From NCBI GenBank assembly GCA_964057225.1, contig OZ059899.1, forward strand, positions 5,270,001-5,334,000: a DNA stretch of 64,000 nt, read 5' to 3'. This document shows, piece after piece, positions 42,851-56,593 of this stretch; positions within the stretch are counted from its first letter, which is position 1, and every line of letters starts with the position of its first letter. A program made the position numbers and the translations under genes. The DNA comes from Auanema rhodensis. Lineage: Eukaryota; Nematoda; Chromadorea; Rhabditida; Rhabditidae. The notes below the pieces were generated by a model. The model was not told the DNA's origin. It ran no database searches and saw nothing but the letters and a program-made list of their open reading frames with translations.

Positions 42851-44308
42851 ATGGCTAGCCTTACTAACTCTCGTTTACCGCTTTCTCTTTTTAGAATGTT
42901 TTCAACTAGTTCGTCATGTAGAGTGCGGTATGCTTTAATATCTATTTCTATTAATCAAGCTTTTACGTTAGCTGATAGTTTTTAGTTCAAAATTTAGTTA
43001 GGTTACCCGTAGGAATGATTTACAGGTTTCCTTATAGTTCTAACTCGAATATCAAAGAGATTGGTTCATTTGTCACTCACCCAACAGAAAAATCTTTCGA
43101 ACCTGGTCAGGTATGTTAGCTTAACATATTTTCTATGTATGTTGTATGTTTAAATTTCAGTTATTCATTCATCGAACATTTGCTTATAAAGGTGTAGTTG
43201 TGTGCTCATTCAATTGCCGTTTTCATGAAAAGAAAGAAGGGGGGACGTACGTTTTCTGCTTTCTAAGGATTCTAATCAAAGGTTTTAGAGAAAAAACTAC
43301 AATAACTCGTGATTACTATCAAGTCCTCGTCCATAGACCTGATTGGGCTTACATGATGTTTCCAGTTGATTTAACATCATATCTTCAAGATGGAAGTAGT
43401 AAAGGAGAAAAACTGCTGGCTATGATTAAGTATTTTACTTGTACTCGCCATTTAAAATTCTTATATATTTTTTTTCAGTGGTATGGACTGTGTTTCACAT
43501 TCTGATATCATGCCGTTTACTACAATTGAGAAAAATCCTATTGATCATGATTTGTTTGACAGAATTTTCACAAAAGAAGATGGTTCAGATGGTAAGAGTT
43601 TATAAATGTAAAAAAACTTTATTCAATTGAAGGAGTCAAAGTTTCTATGCGCCCTGCTTTATTAGAGAATTACATGGCTTCCCAAAGAACTTGGCTTGCT
43701 CCTCGTGATGTTTATCGGTACATTTATAAATATTCTTCCTGTATTTAATTAATATTTTTTGAAGAGAAGTTACAGAGGGTGTTGAAGTCACCGTAATGAC
43801 GTTCTACTTAGGGTCTAACTTCGTTGCTGGACAACAAAGACACACATGGAGATATGTAATTAGGTATTACTTCATTCCTAATTTGAATCTTATTATGTAC
43901 GTATGCAGAATCGAAAACCATGCTCCTCAAAACCCTGTAATCTTACGAGAAAGATCTTTGAAAATATATTCCTTGAACAATATGAATCAAGTAAATGGCC
44001 ATGGAGTTATCGGAAAAGTATGCGGTTATATTAATTTTCCTTCATTTCATTTTATTTTCAGCAGCCTGAACTGAATATGCAATCTCCAGCTTTTCAATTC
44101 AGCAGCACAATTGAGCTTCCACATTCAAAGGGAGGTCATATGTGGTTTGTAAATTTGTTTGTTTTCATATATTTTTATATCAAAATATAGGGGCACATTT
44201 AAAATGGAACGGGATAATGGCTCAACGTTCAATGTAACTATTCCCACAGTTGTATTGGAATCATTAGAAGAGAAAGCTGTTGAGGTCGTAGATTCAATCA
44301 ATGAATAA
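42851..44308 (+). CDS. POLDIP2: POLDIP2-like protein (YccV-like plus ApaG/DUF525 domains)
   Basis: A homologue of polymerase-delta-interacting protein 2, known in animals mainly from mitochondria and linked to DNA replication factors, ClpXP and metabolism; the role here is inferred. The basic, Ser-rich start (MASLTNSRLPLSLFRMFSTS) looks like a mitochondrial presequence. The YccV-like domain shows GQLFIHRTFAYKGVVV, RDYYQVLVHRPDWAY and GMDCVSHSDIMPFTTIEKNP. The ApaG domain follows: EVTVMTFYLGSNF, HTWRYRIENHAPQNPVILRE, GHGVIGKQPELN, SPAFQFSSTIELPHSKGGHM and GTFKMERDNGSTFNVTIP. About ten exons. One 42-base intron (from GTACGTTTTC to GGTTTTAG, near 43248-43290) has no stop and a length divisible by three, so read-through is possible. 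Confidence 0.93.
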
Positions 44309-45935
44309 GAAGAATTGATATAAGCTTTATGTTGAAATACCAATATTAGCGGGTTGTATTTCCATTATCATGTTGTATCGTATAGGTTAGCGAAAAACTG
44401 TTTAATTTACAAAACGTGCTGACTATCCGAATATTGATGCTTGTTTGGAGCACATTAATTTATTAGCAATAATGTAGATTACGTGTTATATTATTATTTG
44501 TATTTGAAAATAATGTCTATAGGCCTGAAAGTTTTTTTTTTCAAAGGAAAAATGAATTTATCTGTAATTTTGTATTTTGAAAATTTTGTGAATTCTTTTT
44601 TTGGAAAAGGTTGCTTTGATTTCTTAGAGAACTTTTGACTTTAATATCATATCTTTCCATTATTCGTTCTAAAATGGAATTGTGAAAATCCTGATAAATC
44701 TAGAGATCAGATTAATAGAAAAAATATTCTTGAGATCGTTCTCACACTCAACATACAAATTTGAATATTCTAGGGGAATTGAGAGTTTTGGTAAATTTCT
44801 CAAAAATAAATTTAAAACAAAAACAGCTTATTCCTGAATTTAAAAAAATTAAAAACTGTGTGCTTGAAATTTTATTTTACATTTTGTTCGATAGAAGTGT
44901 GGAATTATTGCTGTACAACCAATGTTTTTTTGTTAATTTTGAAAGCTTCGGAGGTGAAAATTTGAAAAAAAAAGAAAAGAGTTTTATTTGATTTGTTGAA
45001 ATCGAGAATATTGATGATATAGTTCGATTAAAAACATATAATATACATAAAGTCAATTGATTAGTCAAGATGAAAATGAAATAGCCTGATGGTAAGTAGC
45101 CCATAAAAGTTAGAATCTGCTATATGGCTGAGTTACGAGACATAGAATGCGAGTAAAAGATATGTGATTGCTCAGACCGGAGACATAAGAATTTATTTGC
45201 TCGATTTATCGGATCATGAAATGGAGCAGAAAACATTTGGTCGTCTTTGAAGTTACTTATGTCTCCTGTGAGTAGTCGGTTGACTAGTCATCTCAGACAA
45301 TCCAGTGATTTTAATTTTGCTCATATTAGCACATAGTTACTGTCATCATAACGGATATCTTATATAACCTCTATAGTAATAGTATCCAAATAAATTCAGA
45401 AATCTGTTACCTTAAACTATTATTTCTGATAACTTAATCTGTATATTCTATTATAACTGATAATATTACCTAAGATTATGGTATGTTTTTAACATATTTA
45501 TTTATAATATTTATAGTTGTCCATGATTTTTATTATTTGAAATAGAACAAAAAAACTTTTTTTTTTTTGAAAGAAAACATTAAATTGCATGTATTAATTC
45601 CATTAAATTCAATTGAAATTACTTAGATATATACGATGACATAGTCTTTTAATCATAATTTTTATGATAAATTGACTGTTCGTCGTCCTATTTCAAATCG
45701 AAATGTTCGTTTTGATAGAAAGTAGTGACCGTAATCCTGTTGTAATGATTTGATATCAACATTCATGACAATGGTCTTGCTTTTCATTATCATCTACATC
45801 TTTTCTTTCATGTAGTTGTCATTCATTGATGACAGTAGTCTAGTTGCTGTCTATCGTTCTATCACTAACCTGGATTCTGATTTTCTTTTTAAAAGATTCA
45901 ATGTAAAGAGAGGAAGAGAGAGAGATTAATGTGGA

Positions 45936-45962
45936 AACAAGGTGAGAGAGAGAGAGAGAGAG
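45936..45962. repeat. (GA)n microsatellite
   Basis: A short GA run flanked by further imperfect GAGA units from 45908. Confidence 0.85.
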
Positions 45963-46527
45963 ATGAGAGAGTGAGTAAGTGAAACATGGAATGGTTGTGA
46001 ATACTGTAGTTGATTGATAACGAACTGAATCTCGACTAGTTTGCCGTTCCTTTCATTTCAATTGAAGACAAATAAAATAACTTTGTCGATAGAAATAAGA
46101 AATTTCAATTCTTTCAGTCCTCTGAACTGCATGAAAATTCTTTAAAAAATGGTTTTTTGCTTGTTTTGAATGTAATATACAGTAATAGTGATTAAATGAA
46201 GACAAAGATAGTAAAGGAGAACGTTTGTCGAAATAGCTTTGAAATCAAATGAAAATGAAAATTATTATCTATTAAGATAATATTCCGTTAATTTATAATA
46301 AATTTATAAAATTACTGTTAATTATTATATTTTTCTTTATTTTCATCAAGTCAAATAGATAATCTTTTTCAACAAAAACTAATATATATTATGTTTTTCA
46401 ACCCTATGTATAATTAATTTTATAATATAATTATAAGTTTGAGAAATTTATTTTATTTCATTTGCCTTTTATATTTTCCTTATTCCCTTATTTTCTTTTT
46501 TTTCAATCTATTCCTCTTTCTTTTTCT

Positions 46528-46570
46528 CTCTATCTTTTTCTCTTTCTCTCTCTCTCTCTCTCTTTCTCTC
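46528..46570. repeat. (CT)n microsatellite
   Basis: A CT-rich tract with TTTCT interruptions followed by an (AT)n TATA-like run. Confidence 0.85.
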
Positions 46571-47181
46571 TTCATATATATATTTAAGTTTATGATCTTC
46601 GTCGGACTTCTTTGAGCTCACACTAGTCTTCTCTTTCGGATCCTATGATTCTCTGAGTTCTCTTGAATATAAAAACTATTTCTTTAATATTCCTATATAC
46701 ACCCTTCTGTTTCTCCGATTTGCCTTCAAAACTAGCAGACGTTGGCGTTTTGTCCTTCACTTTATGGCTTCAATTTTTGAAGATGACGAAGAAGAAGAGA
46801 AGTGAGGATTACGGTAGTTCTATCCTATCATAACCGATGTGTATTTCACATCTGTCATCAGAAGTTGTCAAATTGACAAATTGAATTTTGTACTGTCTTA
46901 CTGTATAATGTAAATTCTTCCTGAAAAGTACAAATTAGAAGAGAAAAAGTGTATATTTTGCAGAATATTTTACTATATTGAGAAATTTATATAATATATC
47001 TTGTAAACATCTTCATTTTCTTATTATTTCTAAAAAGAAAAAGATGTTGTTATTTCATTGAAATCAAAAAAAAAATTCATTTTGGTTCAAAGATGAAAAA
47101 AAAAACTTTTTTCTTCTCATACAGAACTATTCACTGATGTTAAGGTAGGAAGATATTTTGTCGGAAAAAAAATAAAAAAAA

Positions 47182-47206
47182 GTTCCGGAACTGAGTCAGC
47201 CGGAAC
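47182..47206. repeat. Inverted repeat around a TGAGTCA core
   Basis: GTTCCGG and CCGGAAC form a perfect 7-bp stem with an 11-base loop that contains TGAGTCA, the bZIP/AP-1 consensus. The first ten bases, GTTCCGGAAC, are themselves a perfect palindrome. Confidence 0.6.
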
Positions 47207-47312
47207 CTCAAAAAAGTGTAATAAAAATAAAAAAAAAAGGACAATATTTTAAAAATAAAAATACAAATGAACTCTTTAGAATATTTCTTGCGATTTCACA
47301 TATGTTCTTCAG

Positions 47313-47454
47313 TTTTATGAAAATGACAATGCCTTTCATCTAAACCGATTTTGCAATTTTATGATGGAAACAGATGTCATTAAGTTAGTTACAAGGGACA
47401 GATATATTGATGCTGACCATCAGGGTTGTTGCTCAAACATCGTATACTTCATCT
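47313..47454 (+). other. Candidate internal exon, unassigned
   Basis: A 142-base open segment lies between a TTCTTCAG acceptor and a perfect GTAAGT donor. It reads FYENDNAFHLNRFCNFMMET and on to RDRYIDADHQGCCSNIVYFI. Composition is protein-like and less AT-rich than its flanks. I do not recognise the family, and neighbouring exons could not be fixed, so it may be chance. Confidence 0.22.
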
Positions 47455-48288
47455 GTAAGTGAAACACGACAGGAGATACAACACACGTTTCTCATTTAGA
47501 ATGACGTGACAGCATCATTGGAGAATTTCGAATGATTACTCCATGTTGCTGTAGTCAATATGGTTAGCATGTTCTGCGTAAATCTCAATTTATTGAATCA
47601 AATTTGTATTTCAATTTGTCTAAATGATATGTAGCAGATGAAACAGATGGTTCTTCTGAATAGTATCTATGTTTTAGGACGAAATTTGTGAAATTTTGTC
47701 CTCAAATTAGACAATTATCCTGTTCGAAACGTTTACAACAGCCACGACATGGTAGAACAACGTGACCAATGAATGAACAATTGTGATTGTGATATAAGAT
47801 ATTTTGAATTAAATCATAGCATATATACTTAAAAATGCTATTTGAATTTAGATGCTATTAGATTATAAATTATTTATTCAAAGAATAATATCTTAATAAT
47901 ATAATTTATACATATTGCATATGATGTGCTCTAATTGAAACTACAGTATACCATTCAATTACGGTCTCAAATACTATGAGCATACTGTAGAAGCATCGAA
48001 TATCGTTTGTCACTCAAGATTATCTATTCTATGGCAGTCTGTTAATCAATCGTCAGTCCCTCATTGACGAAACAACATCTTTATTATGAACCTTCTTTTC
48101 TTCTTTCATCTCCCCCCTTCTCTCTCTTTCTCTCTCTTTCTCTTTCTCATACACACATATTTCCTCTCATCTGATTCTCTCTATATCACAATTTCTCAAA
48201 CTTCGCGGTTTACGTGTTCCTGCTGTCATCATCGTCACTATCCTTCTTCTTTTTTTCTTTTCTTCCTCTTATGAAAACTATAGACAAT

Positions 48289-48289
<1 letters not shown>

Positions 48290-48324
<35 letters not shown>
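48290..48324. repeat. (CT)n microsatellite
   Basis: About 16 CT units within a longer pyrimidine-rich stretch (48085-48330). Confidence 0.9.
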
Positions 48325-48329
<5 letters not shown>

Positions 48330-51300
48330 TTCTATCTCTATCGCCGAACTTCACACACGTTTCTCAGCAATCGTCTGACATCGTAGTGTTTTATCATATT
48401 GTGCTGTCTCTTCTTTATAACTCCATACGTGTGCCAAATGAGTGTGTGGTCTTCATCGTCTCACTTCTCCTCATTTCCTCATATTCGTCATCGATGTCAT
48501 AGTGTCCTCCTTGGCAGATGTCATCTTTACGACCAGCCCCATCACTTTCTTTTTTGCCGACGGACAGCACAACAAGTATCTTCACAGTCATTTTAGTCTA
48601 TCTCTCTCATCGTGAGCATGGCACAACTTCTATATAGACGTCAACAAGTCATATCTCGAGTCGTCATCTGGTATGGACCACACCGGCTACCGTATATAGC
48701 TTTTTGAAATGACCGCAACTAGCTCGTCGTCATGTTTTCCGCCTTCAGAAGTTATTGAACCGATCGACCTTAATAACCTTATATGGACTGGGAATAAACT
48801 CTCAGTTTACAATCCTGACGTTTAGTTCATTAAACTATATTAACTATACGTATTGTATTGATATATCTAGATATACGTATATACATATATAGCTTGACAA
48901 CATAGCTTCAACTAGATTATGAGTCTCATGATGGAAAAAAAATTGATTGAATGTTAGGATAATGGGTATCATAGAAAGTTTATAAAAAATAATTTTTATT
49001 CTTAAAGGAAAAGATGAAAGAGAAATAGAAACAATTATAGAAATACAAAGGTTCGATGATTCAAAGAGAAATACAGAAATAAAACCAAAAAATGACAATT
49101 TCAGATGAGAAAATGACTATCATAAGCAGATTATTTGGGAATTCTCTTACTATTTAAGGATATATCATTATATAATATTTAGTGGGAGATATTGAAAAGC
49201 CGTAAGAGATATAGAGAAGGTGAGAAACATTAGTAGAAAAGACATGCATATGATGTATGTAGATAGATGATCCTGACAAAGATGACTATTAAGACATCGG
49301 ATTACGGTAATGAAATCAAAAAATACAATAAGATTGAGATTATCTCAAAAGGTTCTTTTGTTTTTTATAATAATTTAACTTATATAATAGATTAGTAAAG
49401 ACAAATTAATATAAATAAAATTAGCATAAATCAATTTATATCTTATAAGAATGATTTTTGTAATTTTCTTAATTTTTCTTTATCTTATAGATATTAACAG
49501 TAGTATATCATGGGAATTTGTATATTATTCTATAATAAATTGGATTTTATATATCCTAAAAGGTATCAGATTCAAGAAATTTATATTTATGAAATATAAA
49601 AATTATATTTTAATAGCTGTTCATGGATAAATCTCTATCTATACATATCTTCTTATAATTCCCTCTCTCTCTTTTATTTTAAAACTATTTCATAAAATAG
49701 TTAAATTAAATTAATAAAATAAAATAAAAACTAAAAATATATTGAATATACTATATATATATATAATATACAATATAATATTATATATAATTTCTAAATT
49801 CACATGTTACTCCTTCTAAGTAGAAAATCCTTTTTATTACTGTCATCTGAATGAAAATGTTTCATTGGGCTGTAAACTATACAAACCATTTTCAAGTTTT
49901 ATATATAAAATATTTATTTTTTTCGTGAAAATAGCCCATTATGAGTTTTAGAGATGATTTCATTCAAGAACTGTCTTCCGAGGTTTATGGACTCTATTGA
50001 CCGTCGTTTATGAGTTTCATGTGAATGTAAACTCCAATACTTCATCTTTGAAATTCAGTTGCCTAACACATTCTTCAGTTGTAGTTCTTCCAAAAAAATA
50101 TTTTTTTTTCCTTTTCTTCGTCAAACATAAGAAAATTATTTCAAATTTTTCTGATTATCTTAAGAAACCTCTCATAACCTTTCAAAACCAATTATAATAT
50201 AAAAAAATCTTTTTTTTTCAGATAGATAAGTGAATTCTAACTGTTGATATGCTTGTGCTTCCTTCTTCATCATATAACTGTATTAGCTTCAACAGCTAAT
50301 ACCACTACTGTTCATTGGAACATTCATGATTTTCACTGTTATTTACAGCATGTTATGAACTTGCCCAAGTTGGATTAAACATCTAAGGTAATGTTTTATT
50401 TTAATTATTATATTTATTAATGAATTAACTGTATTCAATTGTTTCATTTTCCTATGCAATCTACCGATATTCTACCGTAATACTAATCTAGAATCATACA
50501 TGTCTTACATAATTTTCGTCAGCACCACACAGTTTATATTAGAAAAAGGAAAAGAGAAAACTGACAGTAAAAAAGAAAAAGATAAAGATAGATAGATAGA
50601 AAGAAGAAAAGACAGTGAATTCCTTTTCAAGCAGAAAAAAACCAAAGAAGTCCCTGAAAGGGGGGATCATTTACAGGGAACATGTGTCTGTACATTAAGG
50701 TGTTATAATCCCCATTCAAGCGGTGGTCATCAATTGCTTTGAATAATAATCATATTTCTTCGTTTTTCTCGTTATAGATGTGACTATGTTATCAGTACTA
50801 CACTTCACCCCCCCCCCCTTACCTACCTACACATGTATAAGCCGTCAGCAGCGGCGGCTTCTTCTTCTTCTTCCGTTCTCTCTACATTCTCTCATTCTTT
50901 TTCTCAATCACTACTGATTTCTCTCTTTATCTCTTACTATATACTTCTTCATCTTCTTTCTCTATGTCTTGTACATTTTGTCTGATAACAAGGGAGGCAA
51001 CAGAGACACACGATGTTTTACCAGCCTAAATTTTCTTTCATCTTGCCGACTTGCTTTCAAACTCAATTACTGATGATCAATCGTGCAATAGCAATTTTTC
51101 GTTTTTCAACCCATGCTACATCTCCTTCGGACTAAATGAAAATGATTGATTGAATTGTCATTATGAGATTCAACTTTTGTCTTCTTAAGGTATGTCTGAT
51201 GAATAATGAGAATTCAGAATTGATCTTATAGAAGTGAATCATAACTGATACTTACATCTTTGACATATTTTGGAAAATACAGTTCCAAATACAGATCTGT

Positions 51301-53770
51301 ATTCAAGTTTGAATTTAAAGCTTAATACCAGAAACTTTCATCATTTACTGTATACCATTTTCATCATAATACAGATATGTATATGTATGATCCAGACGTT
51401 TTAAACAATCACCTCTGGAGTTTCTTATCGATATTATACAGCATTATGACATCATTTATAATAAGAGTTTACTATTTATCTTTTCAACTTATCCTTCTTC
51501 ATTATAATATCCAGATTGGAATATTTTCTGGCTGTGATGGTAAACCTCAAGAAAAAGAAAAAATAAATTGCTAAAAAAGTATTCATTATCTTTCTAGACA
51601 AGTAGATAGAAGACTGACGCCAGCGGTTCGCTTTGAGCAAGCTTCTGGTCTCTCCTACCTCATACATCGCTTCCACATTCCTTCTTCAAATGATATTCTT
51701 CTTCCTGTTATATTCCTCTTTCTCCCTCCTTCTCTCTCTCTTTTTCTGTACCCTTTTTACCTTCTATTCTATACAACCTGCAATGTTGCTAACGTCGTCA
51801 TCTACTGTCCTTCTGATTATCAATCTTCCAGCTTCTGACTATATTTGGCTATTGGCGGCGCCCTTTCATCATTAACTCCCACAATGTTTTAAAATGATAT
51901 CATCGATTTCTAATTTTTGAACAATTTTTTTGAAAAATTGAAAAATTTAATGTTTTCTTCAATTACACGTCATCTGTGAAGGCGTATTTGCCTAGCAGCA
52001 GTACCAACCTTCTCAGTCTCCTTGAAACCGTTACAAAAAAATTATCATCCATCCATTTATTACTTATTTATAAGATCATACAACTAATTTTTATTCTAAT
52101 CCAAAAAAACATTATGAATTATGTATTTTTCTAAGTCATATTCCGATTGGGACCCATTTTCCTTTGAAAAACAAGTTTTATCACTTCAAATTTCAGTAGA
52201 AAACTTTTTCACTTTTTCTATATATTTCAATTTAGTTTTTGTTGAAAAAAAATTTAAAAATTTCAAATGTTTATAATACTTTTTTAAATTTTTTAATTAA
52301 TTTCTTTATAATTATTATTACAAAGTAAAGTAACGATCAGTTTTTCTTTGAATATAAAAAGAGATAGGTTATCCCCTAATTTTATTTATACCAAACATAT
52401 GTAATTATATAATTTAGTATCCTAAAATCCTTTTATTTTATTTAAAAAGAAAGAAGTTTTTTGATATTATTTACTTAAAAGATTAACCTTAATCTATTTA
52501 ACCTTGTTAACACCTTACCCTATGAATCCAAGTTAGCTCAATGGCCTTTTACCGAAAAGAAGATTCATACATTATAGTTGAAAGAAGACCGCCCGGCTAC
52601 TACTTTGAGACAACTGATCATCATAATCCGCTAATATTTCTTTATATATATACATATATAAATAGATGATCCGAAAAAATCTTATAACTATTTCTTGTTG
52701 TTTATTGGATAGATTACGGATTAAAGTTTGAATGTGGATGAGCCATAGGCATATAAGGATGATTCATCGGATTCTTTTTTCCCTATAATGCTGCGACATC
52801 TAAGTTTCATGCTAAATCATAAAGCTGATATCAGTTTATATTCAAGTTGAACTTGAATATATGTAAAAATCTTAGCCCCTTCCATATTCTCTCTTTCAAA
52901 ATGTATGCTTATTGAACATATTATGAGCAGAAAAAACAGTACATAAGATGTATGTGTGATGATGGATGAACATGACAGGTCATGACATCATGTTACGAAT
53001 CATCGTCGGCTTATTAACAAGTAAAGAAAGATTGATATGGAGAGAAAAAGAAGGTAATAGATCTAACTGATATGAAAGTTGATGAAGTTATTACTTTTCC
53101 TTCTTATATCACCTTTACTAGTATATATAGAAGAGAAGGTCAATCAACATCGGGCTCTTTGAAATAGCTCCGATCAGTACAAGATACATCACATCATTCA
53201 TCATGTTCGCGTGTCCTCACGTACAATTTGGAAAAAGTTCTGTTAACGCCTGTCACACATACATACTGTCGGCACGTGCTTCAGAACATTAGTTCTTTGA
53301 CAGAAATAAAATATTTCAGGACAAAAAGAAATGCCGACGATTGAGATTCTAAGAGAAAAGCTGAATATTTTTTATATTTTTCTTAATTTAATACTTGTTA
53401 ACCATATAATATATTTAAGAGAAAACAAGTAATTGAGGTTGAACATGCTATCGATTTGCTGTAGTCAATTTAAACTTGAAAAATCAATGATTAATCAGGT
53501 ATTATGGTACATGTACATGTATTGTTTAACTAGTTAGCTATATGATATAGTTAACATAACAAAGTTATATAATCAAAGAAATATTTTACAATCTTACTAT
53601 ATAGATAGATAGATATACATAGGTGATGATTATAACCTAACCAAACCCTTTCCATTAACCATATTACCGCCTGTGTCTGTGATATGACTCTTTGACTCGT
53701 CTATATACCGTAACATCACAACTTAATACTTAATTTTGAAAACATTTTTTACCAAGAAGCTTAGTTAAGT

Positions 53771-53859
<89 letters not shown>
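53771..53859. repeat. (CT)n microsatellite, about 89 bases
   Basis: One of the two longest dinucleotide repeats in the window, with a single TTT interruption near its start. Confidence 0.97.
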
Positions 53860-53861
<2 letters not shown>

Positions 53862-55772
53862 GTTGTTCTTTTTCGCTTACAAATGATAATCGATTTCGTA
53901 GTTCATTTTCTCTTGAATTTTGGCAGAAATTGAAATTATGTGTTCTTCGTCATCTTTCTGAAAAAAAATATATGCATAAGTATTGATCATTGATAGAACT
54001 GAAACTACTAAAACATAACAATAATACTATATTTAGTATTTTCATTTATTAAAATTAAAAATTTTCTTAGAATATTCTATTTTCATTCTTTATAATTTCA
54101 ATTATTTCTTATCAAATTAATTGATTTTTTCATTTATTTATCCGATTAATAGGTGTTAAGACAATAAGATTACATGCGTAAGCTCTTGATAAGCCTAAGT
54201 TCAACATAGGTCAGCATGGCGGTAGGGCACTTACTCATTTCTTCTGGTCTCTCCGCTCATATGACCTGCTACTTCACTAAAAATCAAAAAAATCTTTTTA
54301 TCATAGAATAAGATAAAGAATAAAAGTTTAGTTTTGAAATAAAAAAATTCTGCAAGTTTCGTAAAACTTTTCTTTTTCATTCTATTACCGACTGCGTGTC
54401 CCTATTTCTAATTTTTCTATCATAGCAAAGTTTATATAGGAATCACTATCAATATTATTTGTATTCTGAGCTCAATAGACCATTTGACGCTAGTTGGTCC
54501 AAGGTCGATTCTGAAGTCTTTTTAGACGTCTACTCGTCGATGTCATCGCTTTACAGTTATCATTCGTAGACGTTGATGTTAGATGTTGTCCTTCCCAATA
54601 CTTCATGACGACAGCAAGTAGATATGACAACAACTATGAATGTTCTACGTAAAATAGTAAAATGACGGGGGGAAGAGGGAAAAAGAGAGTTTTGAATGGG
54701 GGGGGGGTTGATGAGAGTGGAAAGGGCTATGATGAACTTGTGGTTGGTGTTCGAATTGAATTACCGTACTACATCGACTATAGTATCTAAGAAATAATTA
54801 ATAAAGAAATAGAAAAATAGAAATCTTATATTAATTTTATTATTAAAAAAGTATTATATGATATATAATATTTAATAAAATATAAATAATTATTTTATCA
54901 TAACTTTAAAAAAAAAGTTAAAATATATAATATTTTAATATATAAATTGTATTTATGAATTACTTATTCATATAATTAATTTCTAATATTATAATAGTTT
55001 TATTGCTTTTTTTTATAAATTATTAACACTTCATTCCCTTGTTATATTTCATATTCTATTCTTTCATATCTTCTATATTAGGAATCATCACAGCTTCATT
55101 CTCATCTCTTCTTATGGGGTGCTACTCAAACATAAATGTTATGATAGAGACAACTGATAATAAATCTTCTTTGTCGTTTTCTTCTGTCACAATGAGCTCA
55201 TTTTCTTTCTCTTTTTCTCTTTATTCAATTGCTCTCTTGTACTATTTCTATCTATCTTTCTCTCTCACAAACTTTCTATCCAAAGGAGAAGCTCTAAGAG
55301 ACATTCTGTCGTTCCCTCCATTTTGATCTTTTCTTCTTTCCTTTCCATACTTTCTTATCAATACTAAAAAGAGCAACATATAAGAGATTTAGACATGATA
55401 GAAAATGAACGATCATGAGAATTCTTTAAGATTGAGCTTTTCACCTAAGGGTGTACGGTAAGACCCAATAACTGATGTACTTTCTTTCCTCCCATTTTTC
55501 GGTAAACTGTTCTCCTACTATTTCTTTAAGTATTCGTTCCTTATTCATATTTCCTTGATAATAATTAAATAAAACAATTTTCTAATAATTTTTGATATTA
55601 GATTATACTGTATAACTTGTGGGTTTTATAAAATATTTTTGGGATAATCGAACTAGATCCTCTTAATTCTCATTACCAAATTCCATCCCCCCTTTCATTG
55701 TTTTTGAAGACAATTCTTTTTCAATTGTTTTCGTCGGTAAGGTGTCAAAGCATATGAACCTTAACTGAGAAG

Positions 55773-55901
55773 ATGCCGAAAGTCATCTTCATGTGCCAGA
55801 AGCATGGTTGTGACAGGTTGCTGAAACAGATGATCTTGCTCGTGGCATTATCGGCATCGTGTCACAAGCTCTTTGAGCCGGTTACTCCAGTCCCTGTCTG
55901 A
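55773..55901 (+). other. Small open frame (42 codons) in a GC-elevated patch
   Basis: ATG to TGA with no interruption: MPKVIFMCQKHGCDRLLKQM, then a hydrophobic stretch ILLVALSASC and a Pro/Val tail. It sits in about 300 bases (55750-56050) with clearly higher GC than the surrounding desert. An imperfect inverted repeat (GGTTGTGACA and TGTCACAAGC) lies inside. It could be a small peptide gene, an exon, a structured RNA or a conserved regulatory element; no family is recognised. Confidence 0.2.
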
Positions 55902-56569
55902 TATATCATCCATCATGCGGCCATGGAAGGTTAGATGAGCTGGTAGATGTGCTCTACGAATTGTTTTAGCTGACGACACATGTCATGTCGGTTTGCTTTT
56001 ACCTGAAAGTTCATCTAGACTTTGGCCTTTGCCGACAACATTGAATTACATTGAGTGAAGCCTTTAAATCTTGAAGTGCATACAATGCATTTGAATTTCA
56101 ATCTATTTCGTACGTTCAAATCAATTTTTAAATATTTTTATCTGATCCGACCATCCCTCTCTCTTTCACTTCTTTTGGAGTTTGGGAAAAAAGCTAAATG
56201 AAACAGCTGCGAGAAGCAAAAGCTTGCAGCCTCATCAGACTTTGGAATGAATAGCTTTGGTGGTACATGTTAGGATATAGGAAAAAGGGACATAGAAAGA
56301 TTGTCATTAGTTGTGTGGGGTCGTCCATTGCCATCCATGTAATTAATCCGAAACAAGAAGTATGTGTTTGCTCGTATATAGAAATGACAGACGTTGAGCA
56401 TTACATGTTCATCCATGAACATGAAAGCAAGTGAACTAAAGATTTGCAGAAAAAAAAGTCTAATCCTTTCTATTTGATCAAACATATTTTATATTGATTT
56501 CACATGATTTTCGAGTCATGCCTCAGGCGGTAACTATGAAACCAAGGAGGACCAAATGAAGTAAGGGAA

Positions 56570-56593
56570 GTCATTTGATGGCAAACAAATGAC
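56570..56593. repeat. Perfect 8-bp inverted repeat
   Basis: GTCATTTG and CAAATGAC are separated by eight bases. The arms contain CATTTG/CAAATG E-box-type sites. Confidence 0.6.

Noticed and set aside
44732-44755. TGAGATCGTTC, matching the start of the miR-58/bantam family
   Set aside because: No complementary arm within about 80 bases on either side, so no precursor hairpin.
46764-46801. Possible first exon MASIFEDDEEEE ending at a GTGAGG donor
   Set aside because: Only 13 codons, driven by a GAAGAA repeat, and not in phase with the exon-like segment at 47313.
50838-50990. ATG frame MYKPSAAAASSSSS followed by Leu/Ser
   Set aside because: Produced by GCGGCGGCT/TCT repeats and pyrimidine-rich DNA.
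52520-52560. AGTTAGCTCAATGG resembling a tRNA D-arm
   Set aside because: No T-loop or acceptor stem downstream at the right distance.
54225-54290. AGGTCA and TGACCT as a nuclear-receptor inverted element
   Set aside because: Half-sites are about 55 bases apart; chance is likely.
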